Below are positions 1 through 11,307 of a DNA stretch of 64,000 bases, one piece after another. A program made the translations under genes and the position numbers. The notes beneath the pieces are model-generated. The model was given only the letters and a program-made list of their open reading frames with translations, was not told the DNA's origin and made no database searches. The stretch is from Phanerodontia chrysosporium. Lineage: Eukaryota; Basidiomycota; Agaricomycetes; Polyporales; Phanerochaetaceae. The stretch covers positions 744,001-808,000 of the forward strand of contig MJGA01000007.1 of assembly GCA_001910725.1 (NCBI GenBank). Reading direction: 5' to 3'. Within the stretch, counting starts at the first letter, position 1, and each line of letters begins with the position of its first letter.

Positions 1-1067
1 TCGCGGTCGCCGGCGACGTGAAGACGGAGGACGACTGCGTCCAGGGCGCCCAGCACCGGTCGAGCGCGAACACCGTCCAGAAGCCGCGGATGCGCTCGCC
101 CTCCTCGACGTCGTCGGCCGGCGGGAACAGCTGCACGTCCTGCCCGCCCGGCGAGCCCGGCGGCGCGACGAGCCAGGCGGCGCTGCGGATTCTGTGCAGG
201 CCGCAGGCGACGGCGATCGACACCGCGGCGGCCGCGTGGTAGCTGCCCTCGAGCCGCCGGGCCTTGTGGAACAGATAGTGTGAAACGAGCACCTCGGCCT
301 GCAGGGTGTAGACGATGCGCGCCGGATCCATGTCGGCGGACAGGCTCTGCAGCACCGCGGCGAGCTTGCGCGGCTCTTCCTGTTTGAGGGTCTCGTCGCC
401 GCAGAAGAGGAGCCCGATGAGCTGCACGGCGTGCACGAGGGCCGCGGGCAGGGGGGACTGGTCGGTCGGCGGTATCGAGGAGCGCAGTTGGGTGAGGAAG
501 CGGGGGAGGTGCAGGAAAAAACCAAAGTCGGGGGCAAAGTTGACGAAGGACTGGATGCTGAGAAACTAGGTAAGTAACGTTTCTGGTATCCGCTGAGACG
601 AGCGACCTACATGCGCTGGGAGGGGCTGAGCTGCTGGGTTCTCGGGCCCGTGGCCTGACCGGCAGACTGATGGCGCGCCAGCTGGCCTGCGTGGGGGTTG
701 TGCAAAGTGACGGACGCAGCGTCGCCCTCGAGGGCGCGTATGCGGGCCTCGAGATGCGACACGTTTTGCTCCAGCACCTGAGATACCGTCGGCCCCGCAT
801 CGGTGTACTCGCAGTCGACAATCCCGGAACGTTCACACTGGTTGCACGTTGGCCGTGCGCCGTCGCATCTCTGTCAATGGCTCGATCAATGTCAAGAAGA
901 CTCTTACCCTCGAGCGATCTGCATACCATCTTGCGTCTCCTGTGGGCCGACCGTGGTCAGCGGCGGCCGTCTAGCTGGGAGGCCCGCCAGCGTGCTCACC
1001 TACATCTGAGACAGGCTTTCCCGCGTTCGAGCTGAGGGGCGCGAGAGGAGCTACTGGACATGGTCAT
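1..1067 (-). CDS. Zn2Cys6 fungal transcription factor, paralogue A (3' end off the window)
   Basis: Nuclear DNA-binding regulator, target unknown. Exons (reverse strand): 1000-1067, 927-939, 611-870, 557-<1. Spliced, the start gives the binuclear zinc cluster: ACLRC, then the basic RRRKM stretch, then KCDG-like RCDGARPTC, NQC and a final C in DCEYT, followed by a leucine-heptad segment (VSQVLEQNVSHLEARIRALE) that looks like a dimerising coiled coil. Exon 4 carries the middle homology region of the Fungal_trans type (AEVLVSHYLFHKARRLEGSY, then AVACGLHRIRS, DDVEEGERIRGFW, ALDRCW). Exon 2 is a 13-nt micro-exon holding RRKM; every junction keeps phase. The first ATG of an ATG-ACC-ATG pair is taken as start. 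The paralogues at 3036-5124 and 19205-21488 have the same order and splice positions. The C-terminal half lies outside the window. Confidence 0.88.
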
Positions 1068-3035
1068 CGGGTATACAAGCGGTGGTCAGGGAGTGAGCTG
1101 AAGGGCTGTGAAACCCAGTCGGGTGCGTTTACTGGCAAGGTCGCGTCACCCTGACCAAGACACTTCATATAGGGTCGGACTGAGAGCGTCAGATGCAGTT
1201 CTGCGGCCTGTGCGTGGGCGTCGCAGGTCACGGTTGGGCCCGCATGAACTCGGTTTAGACTCCAGAAACGATGAGCTAATGGGTTGCTGTGGAACTAGAC
1301 CATCGGGCACCGAGCTCTATTCCCAAGATGTCGCGCATGGAGGAGCGCGAATGGACTACGGAGCTGTAGCGCCGATGAGCCTGAAATGTCTCCGCCGATA
1401 GGTGCGTCTGCCGCGAGTCATGGACAGCGTAGGAAGCGCAGGCTGGCAGACGGGTTCCGGTGGGCGGCAGACTGTATTGCTCAGCGCGATGCAGGCGGTG
1501 CAGTCCGCTCTGTCAGGCGGGACGCTACGAGCCGGTGTGGGCAAGCCCTGTTGGACGCGATCGCTGTAGAACAAGGACCGCTAACGTCAGCTGGGCCGCA
1601 GGCGTAAGACGGACAGAGCATTCGGAATTGGTCTTCGTGGGTTGGGCGAGAGCCTCAGGCTGAACGACTGCTGCCGAACGACCGAGGGCTTCGTAGCATC
1701 CGCCTCCGCCGGCAAGGGGGGAGGGGTCCATTTAGACGCCCACTGCGGCCGCCTCCCGCGCGCGCTCCGACGTCAGTTCGAAGCGTCCACCGGTCACACC
1801 CGCAGCAGCACAAACGCTGCCCTTGCCCTGCTTTGTAAGACCGAGGCTGGTGTAAACAGCAGCAAGCCACGATCCTGGGTCATCGTCCTCTGAACCCTGA
1901 GGCACAGCTTATTTTTCTCAGAGGTGTAAGCATCGCGGTGGTCGATCAACTGCTAACACCGTCGCCCTCGCCGCGAGCGCCGTCAATCCCGTCGACGGCC
2001 GACGCACGAGCTGAATTCCGAATTGGAATGGCGGGGACACCCACTCACGCCCACAGGCCCTCGCCGTGCGCCATGCGCCATGCGCCATGTGTCCCACATT
2101 CCACCATCTCGACATCTGCGCGTCCCGAGAGACCCCTGGGACCTTCCACGACCGTCGTCGGCACCGAGAGCGTGCGTCGAGGTCCGCAGCACGAGCCTTG
2201 TCCACGACTGCGGGCGCGGGCGTGTGCGACGACTCCCGGAGCCTGCCATAAGCGGCAGAGATCCTGCCCCATTTGTGCACAGGACGCGCTCGGTCGGTGG
2301 CGCAAGCGACGCAGGAACGTCAGCCTCCGACGTCCGTCCAATGCATCGGCAGTACACTCATCCGTGCTGACTTGCCACCCTCTCACCAAAGCTGGGGTAA
2401 ACCATCGGCTACGCTGCCTGTCCCCGCAGCCGCGGCCCACTCGACTGCTATCCGCTCTCAGCTTCCTGCCTTCGAACGTGTGCTTTCTTGCCGCCCGGCG
2501 GCATCGTCGACCGACCTTGTGCCTCGGGATGAGCTCATCGATGTCATCCCCACGTCCTCCGGGGTCTCGCCAATTACCACCGAGCTCTCGAGAAGCCTCC
2601 GTGCCAAGGCTGCTGCAGCCTCGCGGCCAAAGGCTTCGCGACGATCACAGCTTTGCGTCCGCCGTCGGGGCGCCTCGGTTTCTCACACAGGCATTTGCGA
2701 ATAAAATGTCTCTGCATTGTCACGGCTTCGCGGAGCTGTATATAGACATTCCGAATGAGCCAAGTATGCATTGCACACCATACGTGATCGCGAAACAGGA
2801 CCACGCGCTGCCGTAGCACAGAAATAGCGGGCTAAGAGAAGATCTACGTAGGTATAATGTGAAAATAACGGTGATAGGCTCTATGCCCGAGGCAGGAAAA
2901 TAGATAGAAGGACACATCGATCTGGATGAGGTATGAATAAGACGCCTGGCTCAGGAGGTCGGGAGAGCCGCCCCGCCGACGTGAAACGCCCCGCGCACGC
3001 GCGAAAAAAGCGCAAGAGTTCAGCCAACGGCAGGG
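1068..3035. other. Intergenic, no recognised gene
   Basis: Two-kilobase gap between the two reverse-strand Zn2Cys6 genes: promoter side of paralogue A and 3' side of paralogue B. A long open frame at 1938-2816 (forward) is overlapped by open frames on both strands, has a random-looking composition and matches no family I know, so I do not call it. A short direct repeat of GCCATGC units lies near 2068-2090. Confidence 0.6.
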
Positions 3036-5124
3036 CTACGCGACGGCCAACGCCTCGCGGAGGCGCGCCGTCTGACTCGCTGTGGGAGAGGCACTCGTTA
3101 GCACACATCGGCTGGCTGCGCAGAAATTTGTGGCGCCACTCACCAACGAAAGGGCTCTGCCCCAGCCTCTCGAGCGCCGCGACGAGCTGGGCGATCGCCT
3201 GCGTGAACCTGTCCTCGCCGGACAGTGCCGCCGACGGCGCCCACGCGGTGCGCGAGCTGCGCAGGCTCTGCAGGCCGCGCAGCAGCACCTCGCCCGCCGT
3301 CGCCGCAAAGACCTGTGTGTGCCGCGGTCAGTACAGGCCCACAGCGACCGAACGCAGCACGGAGGAGGCCCACCCCGATGAGCGGCGCGACGACGCGCTC
3401 GCGGGCCGCGAGGTCGTCGATGACGCGCACGAGCGCGCTCGCGCTCGCCAGCGCACGCGCGGTGCTCGTCGCGCTGCGCGCCACGAAGGCGCGGTGCAGC
3501 TGCGCGGTGCCGGCGTGCGCGAGGCCGTGCACGAGTGCGAGCGCATGGACGTCTGCGGCGGCGCCGGCGGGGGCGTGCGCGAGCGGCGGCAGCGCGGCCT
3601 TGAAGCCCTCGAGCGCGGCGTCCGCGGCGCGGAGCGCGGCCTCGGTGTGTGCGGCCGCAGGGTCTGGCGCGGCGCGGCGCGTCAGCGGGCGTGCAAAGAG
3701 CGTGCGCGGGCACTCACCGCCCTCGAGCGCCGCGGCGAGCGCGCTCGCGCGGTCGTACAGCGCGGCGGCCTGCGCGGCGAGCGCGAGCGGCGCGCATGCG
3801 CTGCCGTCTGCGCGGACGTCCGCGAGGAAGCGCTGCACGGTGGACCCGGGGTTCGCGCGCGCAGAGGCCGGTTGCTTGCGTGCGGTGGCGCGTGGAGGAG
3901 GGCGGTCAGTGGGCGGGATGCGGTGGGGACGCGCCGGGGGGGGGGGGGGGCGTACCTGCTCGTATTCGTCGAGTATCAGCGGCCACGGCGTGTGGATGGC
4001 CGTGCCGGCCTCCTGCGTCTCCGCGATCATGGCCGGCGCGGAGAGCGCGACGACCCACGACTTGTCGAGGACGAACGTGTGCCACCACGCGAAGATGCGC
4101 TCGGCCTCCTCGACGGCGTCGGCGGGGGGCGGCAGCAGCGCGGGCGTGGCGGGGCCGCCGGGCGTGTGCAGCTGGTGCAGGCCGCACAGGAGCGCGAGCG
4201 AGACGGCGGCGCCGGCGTGGAGCTTGCCCTCGAGGAGGCGGCCGCTGTGGTAGAAGTAGTTCGCAAGCAAGACTTCGGCCTGCAGCGCGGCGAGCGCGTA
4301 CTGCGGCTGGGCGTGTGCGGACGAGAGCGCGACGTGCACGCTGCGAAGTGTGCGCCCGAGGAAGACCGCCTCGCGTACGGTATATTGTGTGTCCTGCGAG
4401 AGTGTGATGCCCCACAGGTATACCACGTTCCGGAGCACCGCGGGTGGGCGCGGTCGAGCGGCCGTGGGCCTCGCGAACGCAGCCAGAAACCGCTCCGTCT
4501 CGAGGAAGAAGCCGAACTTGGGCGCCTCGCGAAGGAAGTGCTGCACGCTGGATAAACAGTTCATCACTCCGGGCGCCGACAGAGTACAAGGGCCGACTCA
4601 CAATATTTGTTGCATCTGGACAGGCGGATCGGGGGTTTCCCACCAGTTTGGCTGGGCCGCTGGCAGAGCAGCTGCAGGAGCTGAGGCGGCCGTCGCGGAG
4701 GACTGGCCGTTGCTGCCACTGCTAGCGGGAGCAGTGTAGTTCTGGTACGGATCGTGAAGTCGAATCATGCTTGGGTCGTCCTGTTCCAGTTCGTGAATAC
4801 GTGTCTCAAGCCGGGCAATATGCTGCTCGAGGACGCGTGTGGTGGAGGGTGAAGGTCCATCGCTAAAGTGACATTCGGCGGCACGATCGAAGCGTACGCA
4901 TTGGTTGCACACTGGCTGGTTCCCGTCGCATTTCTGTCAATGAAAACAGGAGTAGCAGCGAATGCGGTGGTTAGTTTATCGGCTGTGTTGCAAAGGTTAT
5001 TTCGTACCATCTTCCTACGTCTAAACCCATGTAAGTCTTAGGCTCAAAGCAGATGACTTGTAGCATACCTGCAGGGAACACAGGCCTTTCCACGAGGCAA
5101 GTGCTGAGGGATGTCGCTAGACAT
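3036..5124 (-). CDS. Zn2Cys6 fungal transcription factor, paralogue B
   Basis: Complete 8-exon gene, 536 aa: 5069-5124, 5008-5020, 4602-4933, 3956-4547, 3718-3832, 3374-3663, 3144-3312, 3036-3079; all phases close. The N-terminus has the zinc cluster ACVPC, RRRKM, KCDGNQPVC, NQC, ECHFS, then a coiled coil (VLEQHIARLETRIHELE), consistent with Zn2Cys6 dimers that bind CGG half-sites. The middle homology region follows: FGFFLETERF, YALAALQAEVLLANYFYH, LLCGLHQLH, DAVEEAERIF, FVLDKSW. As in paralogue A, RRRKM is on a 13-nt micro-exon (5008-5020). Intron 4 carries a 15-base C run on the coding strand just after its donor. The last intron has a TGCTAAC branch site. No metabolic gene sits close enough to suggest a pathway, so the target is unknown. 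Base composition is very GC-rich, which opens long false frames on the other strand. Confidence 0.9.
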
Positions 5125-5180
5125 GCTGGGACTTGGATGCTTGAGTCGGGATGCTCCTAGTGGTCTAGGGGCTGCTCACC

Positions 5181-5187
5181 TTTATAC
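5181..5187 (-). promoter_or_regulatory. TATA box of Zn2Cys6 paralogue B
   Basis: Reverse strand reads TATAAAGG about 60 bp upstream of the ATG at 5124, a normal fungal spacing. The 718-bp divergent gap 5125-5842 separates this gene from Arp8 and must hold both promoters; I see no other clear element in it. Confidence 0.6.
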
Positions 5188-5842
5188 ATGGACTCTGCTT
5201 GGAGGCAGCACCAGGATGACTACGGTGACCGGCCTCCGGCGAGAAAGCACGATGAAGTCTGCATAAGGGTTACTATGCATAATCTTCAATGCACCGCTGG
5301 AGGCTGTTGGTGCGCTCTTCCGGGGACCAGTCAGATATTCGGGGTGATGACAGAGGCTGTTACTCGACTGACAATGGCGTCAAGCTGTTGTTCCCCGCGT
5401 GCGCTTCTCAAGATACCGAAGGTGTTGCACACGCTGGGGAGGTCATCCTGCACATCGACTAAACTGCTGTCAATAGGGGTGCGGCCGCCGACGCGCTGTG
5501 GAGCCAGTGCTCGGATGAACGGCTGCGAGAGCAAAGAGCATCTTGAGGAGGCCGGTCCGCCGCGACAGAAAGGTCAGGGAGGCGGGTGCCTTTGAGCAGT
5601 GCGGGCCCGGGGAGCTGACGCTGCAGCCAGAGCAAATGTCGTTCCCGATGGCTACGGGACGCGTAAATCACAGGCAGTCCGGGCGTCTGTGTCCACGTGG
5701 CGCCCGCGTCCCATCATTCGAAAGGCAGCGTTCGTCCCGGCGGCTGCAATCAGCCCACCCCGCCACCCCCGTCTCCTCGTCCACAACCATCACCAATTTG
5801 GACCCACACCTCGACTGCAACGCACCGTCGACACTCTAAACC

Positions 5843-8800
5843 ATGCCTCGAGGGATACCCAAGGCCAAGCAGGACGAGTCTGCCATGAAGTTCACGTCCT
5901 TTCACGTCCCGCTGCCGTCAGTGCTATGCTCCTTGTCTGCCTTTGGCTGCTGTTCATCACGCTATCAAAGTTAGGCCCAACCCCAAACACGTCGGCACCA
6001 CCTATCTCAAATCCGAGAGCCAGACGCTCTGGTCGAGGAACGCGGGGAAAGCGAGCGCCGCCGCGCGGTCGCGCGCTCAGCCAGACGAGTTGGCAGGGGC
6101 TGCAGAGGTGCGTCGCACGGTCTCAGGCCGGGAACGCGGGACTCACGCCACGGCGACGCCTGCGCAGGGCAGGCGCGGCTCCAAGGTCATCGTGATCCAC
6201 CCCGGCTCGCGCTTCGTCCGCATAGGCAGGGCGTCCGATGTCACCCCCGCCACGATCCCCAATGTGATCGCCCGCAAGCACAAGCCGCCAGTCCCCCAGC
6301 CGACCCTTGTCGAAGGCATCTCGCGTCCCCGCAAAGACCGTGAGCGCGGCCATGTCTCCACCGTGGTCCAGCCTGGGGACGAATACTCCGTCGGGCTTGC
6401 ATCAGATGATCCTGTGAGTTCATCCTATCGTTCGTCTTTGTCTTTGCACCGGTCCGTCGCTTTCTGTTCACATTTGCCATGGCACCCTGAGCGCCGAGCC
6501 TCGAAGTCTCTGCAATGGCCCTGCTCGAAGAAGGCTATGTCGCCTCACAGGGTATCCTGCAGCGGCAGCCGTCGCCTTCGACAACTCTCCAAGCCTGAAT
6601 GTGATCGGCCAACATGATTTGCTGCCAATGATGGAGTCTCGACCTTCTATGTTTTATCTGCTCCTATCACATCTCTGCGGCTGTCTCTCCCAAAAATCCA
6701 TGCATTCGCGCGTCCCCGCATTGTCCCTTTCGCAAATCCGGACGCGAAGGCTGGACGGACCGCGTACTCTCGTTGTATGCAACATGCCGCCACGATTGAT
6801 ACACTCTTCCTACAGAGTCATCATACAGGGGACATCATATCCCGGCATCATCAGAGCGCGTCCATATTTTGCTTGTCAGCCATTCAGTCCTCAGTGTCTT
6901 ACTTGCATCTGGACTGTTCTGTCCACTGGAGAATCGTTCCCAGCGACCCTTCGTCTTTGCGAACTCCATCTGACGATACGTTCAGTTCGACGCCAAGGTT
7001 GCCGCGATACAGGTCTCGCTCAGAGATCGCATGCGGTTCTACAAGCTGAGGGTAACAACAAATGCCGCCACCGTCGCATCGCAATTCAACGAACAGTTCA
7101 AGCCCGAGACAATACCAGAGGCAAATGATCCATTCAGGATAGATTGGATCACATCGCCTGGGGAGGAGCCTTTCTAGTAGGCGACAAGGTGAGCGCATCG
7201 CCTGCTCCCGCACATATATTCCCTCATGATGCACAGGCGCTGCGCTTGTCGGACCCAGCAGAACTCGGTTATGTGCTGAGGTGGCCCATATATGGCGGCA
7301 ACTTCAACACCCGAGATTACACGTCAAACCAGGAGCTCTTGAGCGATATTGAGACAATTATCAGTACCACCCTGGATGAAAAGTTCAGGATCACGCCGAA
7401 GAATTACAAGGTACGCACTTACAACACTCACCTTTCTCGACCAACGTTTTCATGAAGGCGGCCAGGAGCACTCCGTTGTCCTCGTCATTCCCGACTTCTA
7501 CGACCGCACGTACGTGCAGTGCATGGTGCGGATGCTATTGGTGTCGATGGGTTTCAAACAGCTCTGTGTGCAGCAAGTAACCAATATCATTTCGATTGGT
7601 CGAATCTTTCTGATACATGTACAGGAATCGCTCGCGGCGACGTACGGAGCAGGAATATCGAACGGATGCGTAGTCGACATGGGTGCATCTACGACGAGTA
7701 TTGCATGTGTCGACGACGGACTAGTGATACCGGACACTAGGTACGCGGCCCGTAATCGCGTTCGGTGCTTTTGTTTGACTTTTGCGGTAGAATAACGTTG
7801 AATATGGGCGGTAACGACATCACCGAGTTCCTATACGTACTGCTTCAGAAGATCAACTTTCCCTATCGGGACGTGAACCTGGCACGGGCGTACGACTGGA
7901 ACGTCATAGAAGACCTCAAAGCGCGGCTGTGTACGCTTGCTGAAGTGAGCGTCCGGCGATTGCACGTCCCGCGCCGCTGACCAGTAGTCCCACGCAGGGT
8001 GACGTAGCTTTGAACCTGTATGACTTTGTTGTTCGGCGCCCGGGAAAGCCCACAGAGAAATACGGCCTGCGGGCATACGACGAGATCATCCTGGCGCCAA
8101 TGGTGCGTGTCTTGTGTCATGTGCGCGGTCGGATCGCTGACAGCTGGAGTGCAGTGCTTATTCGAACCGCGGGTGATCGAGTTCGAGCAGAAGCGTGCAG
8201 GGATGCGTCCGTTCGGATCGCCGGACGTGAGCGACGAGATTCTGGAGCAGACGGCGGATCACTACGTGAGTCCGAGGCGCGTGTGCGAGGATACCCATGG
8301 CTAACTCCGCTGCGGAACAGACCCAAGCAATGATAATCTCGACCCAGCACCTACTACCATCTGCGCTGCAAACACCGACAGTCTTGGCGGAATCTGGGCC
8401 TGCCACTCAAAGCACGAGCGTAAGCACGCCAGCTGAGCCGCCGCTGATTCAGGGAACGACGCTCCAGCAGGCACTGCCTCAGGTCCGTGTGTTAACTATG
8501 GGGAAAATTTGTCCACGGTCACTGAGAGTTACCTCTCCGATCATTCTGCAGGTCTCCCTGAGGATTCAATGGACGTGACGCCGGCAGCCGACCCGAGCGA
8601 CGAGACCAAGTCAGAACAAGGCCCCCCACCGGGCGGTGCGGACGCGCCAGTAGACGTCATCGACGTCGACGACGCCGAGCTCGATGTGAAGCCCGTGCTG
8701 CAGGCGGTGCCGCCCGTGCCGGCGCTGGCGCAGCATGCAGCGTCGCCGGCGGCGTTCCCGGGCGGGTACACGATCGACGTGTGCTTCGAGGCGAGCAAGC

Positions 8801-9273
8801 TGCCGCTCGACGTCGCGATCTTCAACAGCGCGCGCGCGGCAGGCGGCGACGAGAAGATCCGCAAGTACCTCCAGGCAGTGCTCGTCGTCGGTGGGTGCGC
8901 GCTCGTGCCGGGCATGGCGCACGCGCTCGAGAGTCGGTGCGTACCTTCTGCTGCTTTTTTTTTCCTTCCTTCTTGGTCCTCGAGACGTGGAGCTAACAAG
9001 AAATGCAGGCTGCAGGCGATCGCGACGCCGCTTGTGCAGAACATGGAGAAGGTCCAGATCATCCCGCCGCCCAAGGACGTGGACCCGCGTGTGCTCGCGT
9101 GGAAGGGCGCCGCGGTGCTCGGCAAGATGGACGGCGTCGCCGATCTCTGGATCACACCGCAGGACTGGGTGCGTGTCCTTGTTTTCATGGCCTCACTACG
9201 CTTGGCACTCACCATTCCGCCGTAGGACATTCTTGGCATGCGCGGGCTGAAGGAGCGGTGTTTCTTCTTGTAA
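5843..9273 (+). CDS. ARP8: Actin-related protein Arp8 (INO80 chromatin remodeller subunit), one apparent frameshift
   Basis: Nuclear actin-fold protein that with actin and Arp4 forms the nucleosome- and DNA-binding arm of INO80. Exons: 5843-5916, 5975-6413, 6986-7188, 7237-7410, 7466-7576, 7625-7740, 7791-7944, 7998-8102, 8155-8265, 8321-8486, 8552-8936, 9009-9168, 9226-9273. Recognised from Arp8 signatures: TTYLKSESQTLWSRNA, VIVIHPGSRFVRIGRASDV, VVLVIPDFYDRTYV, SLAATYGAGISNGCVVDMGA, ITLNMGGNDITEFLY, ALNLYDFVVRRPGKPTEKYG and a C-terminal LWITPQDW. An in-frame stretch 6108-6167 could be a further intron (GTGCGT...CGCAG). Exon 3 is 203 nt where a multiple of 3 is needed: frame is lost near 7171-7175 (a TAG appears) and conserved LVGDKALRL continues in the next frame, so one base is missing. 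Intron 2 is 572 nt. Length with the base restored is about 730-750 aa. Confidence 0.92.
6414..6985 (+). other. Unusually long Arp8 intron 2
   Basis: 572 nt between GTGAGT and CAG, where the other introns of this gene are about 48-75 nt. The joined exons give the Arp8 order DDP-FDAKVAA with correct phase, so it is a real spliced insert. I find no convincing coding sequence, snoRNA boxes or terminal repeats in it. Confidence 0.7.
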
Positions 9274-9849
9274 TGGGAGATGACGCTCGGCATGCCCACC
9301 GACGGTTGGACAGAGACTGCGGTGGATGTATTGCGAACTATATATGTGGGCACAGCCAGGATCAATTCTTATTGGGGAGACCCTTCCGATGTCGATGGTC
9401 AAACTCGTTACTCGACCAATGCTAGCTCCAGTGCGCTATTACCATTACATGAAGACGCTCGGACAAGATCTAGAGACTCGTTTACGCAGAGCGCGCGCGC
9501 TTCCAAAACCAACATCCACATTTGAACTCAAACCGCGATGATGACTACTGAAAAGTTGCACGAGTAATGCATATGCAGACCATAGATTTTAGTGAGCATC
9601 GTTTCCCCTTCATAGGTAATGCTGAGTATTCTAATGGTCGTACTCGGACAAGCATTCTAGTGTACAATATTTTGGAGTATTGCAGCGCGTGCTACACGGA
9701 GATCGCAGGTAGGTATCCTATCAGACAAGCCATCGAGTCGCAATACAGAAAGCCGAATGTGTGCTACATCTATGAAAACAAGTACCGCTGGCGGTAGGAC
9801 CTCAATTGGCCGACCACCTGATCTCTAGCTCAATCTGTCGACCGACGCG
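9274..9849. other. Intergenic, AT-richer
   Basis: 3' flanks of Arp8 (forward) and the BTB gene (reverse), which converge here. A 76-residue open frame at 9567-9797 has no recognisable features and is not called. Confidence 0.6.
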
Positions 9850-10797
9850 TCAGTCTCGAATGCATTGAACCCAAAGCGACCCGGAAGTGCTGACCTCTTC
9901 TAAGACTCGTTCCACCTCCGCCGCAAGCAGTGTGTTGAACATTCGCAAATCCGAGAACATCGTGGTCCTGCATGTCTGACACATCATCGCACTGTTGAGC
10001 GCAGCATTGACGAGCCCAGGGTTTTCCAGCGTGTCCGCTCTCGGCCGCATGCGCAGTGCCTTCCGCACCGTGACCAAGTACCGCGCAAACCACGCCCCGC
10101 CGCACTCCTCGCTTCGACAGCGGCCCATGCCCGGCTGCCAGCTCTGCTTCGCCGCGACGGGCTCCATCCACGAGAGGTCCGCTGCGCGGCCCGCGACGGC
10201 CTTTGCGCATGCACGGTGGTACGCGAGCAGGCGGAAGTACGCGCCCGCGGAGAGCTCCTCGAGCTCCTGGACGTACAGCTCGTGCAGCGGGTGCCCGAGC
10301 GCGGCGCGCGCCGCCGCGCGCATCTCGTGCTCCCAGCGCCGCTGTGCCGCCAGCGCGTACACCCGCAGCGGGTTCGTGTCCGCGAGCTGCGCGACGGCGC
10401 GCTTCGCAGCCTTGACGGCGGGCACGACCTCGTACTTGCGCGCGGCTGCGAGCAGCGCGAATGCGTCCCAGAAGCCGGCGGGCGCCGGTGCGTCGGTCGG
10501 GTAGATGTGTCGCAGGAGGAGGTCGAGGGTGGCACCGTCCTCGCTCACGCGCACGAGCACGCGTCCGGCGGCATCGCGCTGCACTGGCTTGCGCGCGTTG
10601 CTCCCATCTTGGTCTCCGTCGAGTGCGATGATGTGTGACTGCCAGTACGGAGACCATGTGATGAGGATCTGTCGGTGTACGCGGAAATGCACGTCGTCGC
10701 TGGTGCACAGTACGAGGTCTGCATGCTCAGAGTTGAATGGTTCCCGCGCACAGACGGGCTGGATGGGTGGTGGTCTCTTAGTATGTTGTGCGGGCAT
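9850..10797 (-). CDS. BTB/POZ domain protein, single exon
   Basis: 315 aa, no intron, which is unusual beside its intron-rich neighbours but common in the large BTB families of Agaricomycetes. Residues about 20-120 form the BTB/POZ fold: HADLVLCTSDDVHFRVHRQI (the typical D-x-x-L...F-x-x-H start), then WSPYW, then ATLDLLLRHIYP, then FWDAFALLAAARKYEV, the usual end of the domain. The rest is mainly helical, with an ALAAQRRWEHEMRAAARAAL segment (BACK-like) and a Cys-containing tail. BTB domains dimerise and often act as Cul3 adaptors or in transcription; no second domain tells which here. The start at 10797 is preferred over an upstream in-frame ATG because a TATA box sits about 50 bp upstream of it. 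Confidence 0.88.
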   Translation of the reverse strand: MPAQHTKRPPPIQPVCAREPFNSEHADLVLCTSDDVHFRVHRQILITWSPYWQSHIIALDGDQDGSNARKPVQRDAAGRVLVRVSEDGATLDLLLRHIYPTDAPAPAGFWDAFALLAAARKYEVVPAVKAAKRAVAQLADTNPLRVYALAAQRRWEHEMRAAARAALGHPLHELYVQELEELSAGAYFRLLAYHRACAKAVAGRAADLSWMEPVAAKQSWQPGMGRCRSEECGGAWFARYLVTVRKALRMRPRADTLENPGLVNAALNSAMMCQTCRTTMFSDLRMFNTLLAAEVERVLEEVSTSGSLWVQCIRD

Positions 10798-10845
10798 GGT
10801 GGGGTGCAAGACAAATGGACACTGACGGAGGCTCTGCTCAGGCGG

Positions 10846-10855
10846 GTATATATGA
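10846..10855 (-). promoter_or_regulatory. TATA box of the BTB gene
   Basis: Reverse strand reads CATATATACC about 50 bp upstream of the ATG at 10797, and it supports that start over the in-frame ATG upstream of it. Confidence 0.55.
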
Positions 10856-11307
10856 CGCGAAAGGCGCGAACCTTGTACACAGAGCCTTATGGCGTCTGCT
10901 TTCCCCAATAGAAGTCAAGGATCCCACCCCGGTAGCACGGGGACTGACAAGACTGGAGTACAAACGCTGAGAAATATCGATCACCTTGTGCAATGGCAAT
11001 CACTGTGGCAGCCGCACAGCCCGTCGAGGCACACCCTCATCGCAACACCGTATACGCCTTGTTCTTCTCCGAATAAAGCAAAAATAAAGATCATATGTAG
11101 TACATTATAGACACAACCCCGGTACTATATCTGGTGTAGGAACCGTTCGCGGACACTGAATGAGTGATACAGCAGACACGAGGTAAAGACAGTGTGGTAT
11201 CAGAGGGGCGCCGATGCCCCAGAGAGACAGTCCGGAAGTCAGGTGGAGGAGAGCCCCCATGCTCGTCTATCGCAGGACCCTAGCTGGACACGGTTCGCAG
11301 GCGGCAG
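10856..11307. other. Intergenic between BTB gene and GH5 gene
   Basis: Upstream of the BTB gene and downstream of the GH5 gene. A forward-strand AATAAAGCAAAAATAAAG run at 11074-11091 resembles a poly(A) signal but no forward gene ends here. Nothing else seen. Confidence 0.5.

Noticed and set aside
1938..2816. 292-codon forward open frame
   Set aside because: Overlapped by open frames on both strands, composition random-looking, no motif, no splice-consistent neighbours.
2933..4555. 540-codon forward open frame
   Set aside because: It is antisense to the well supported Zn2Cys6 paralogue B and arises from high GC content.
9567..9797. 76-codon forward open frame after Arp8
   Set aside because: No recognisable feature; lies in the 3' flank of two converging genes.
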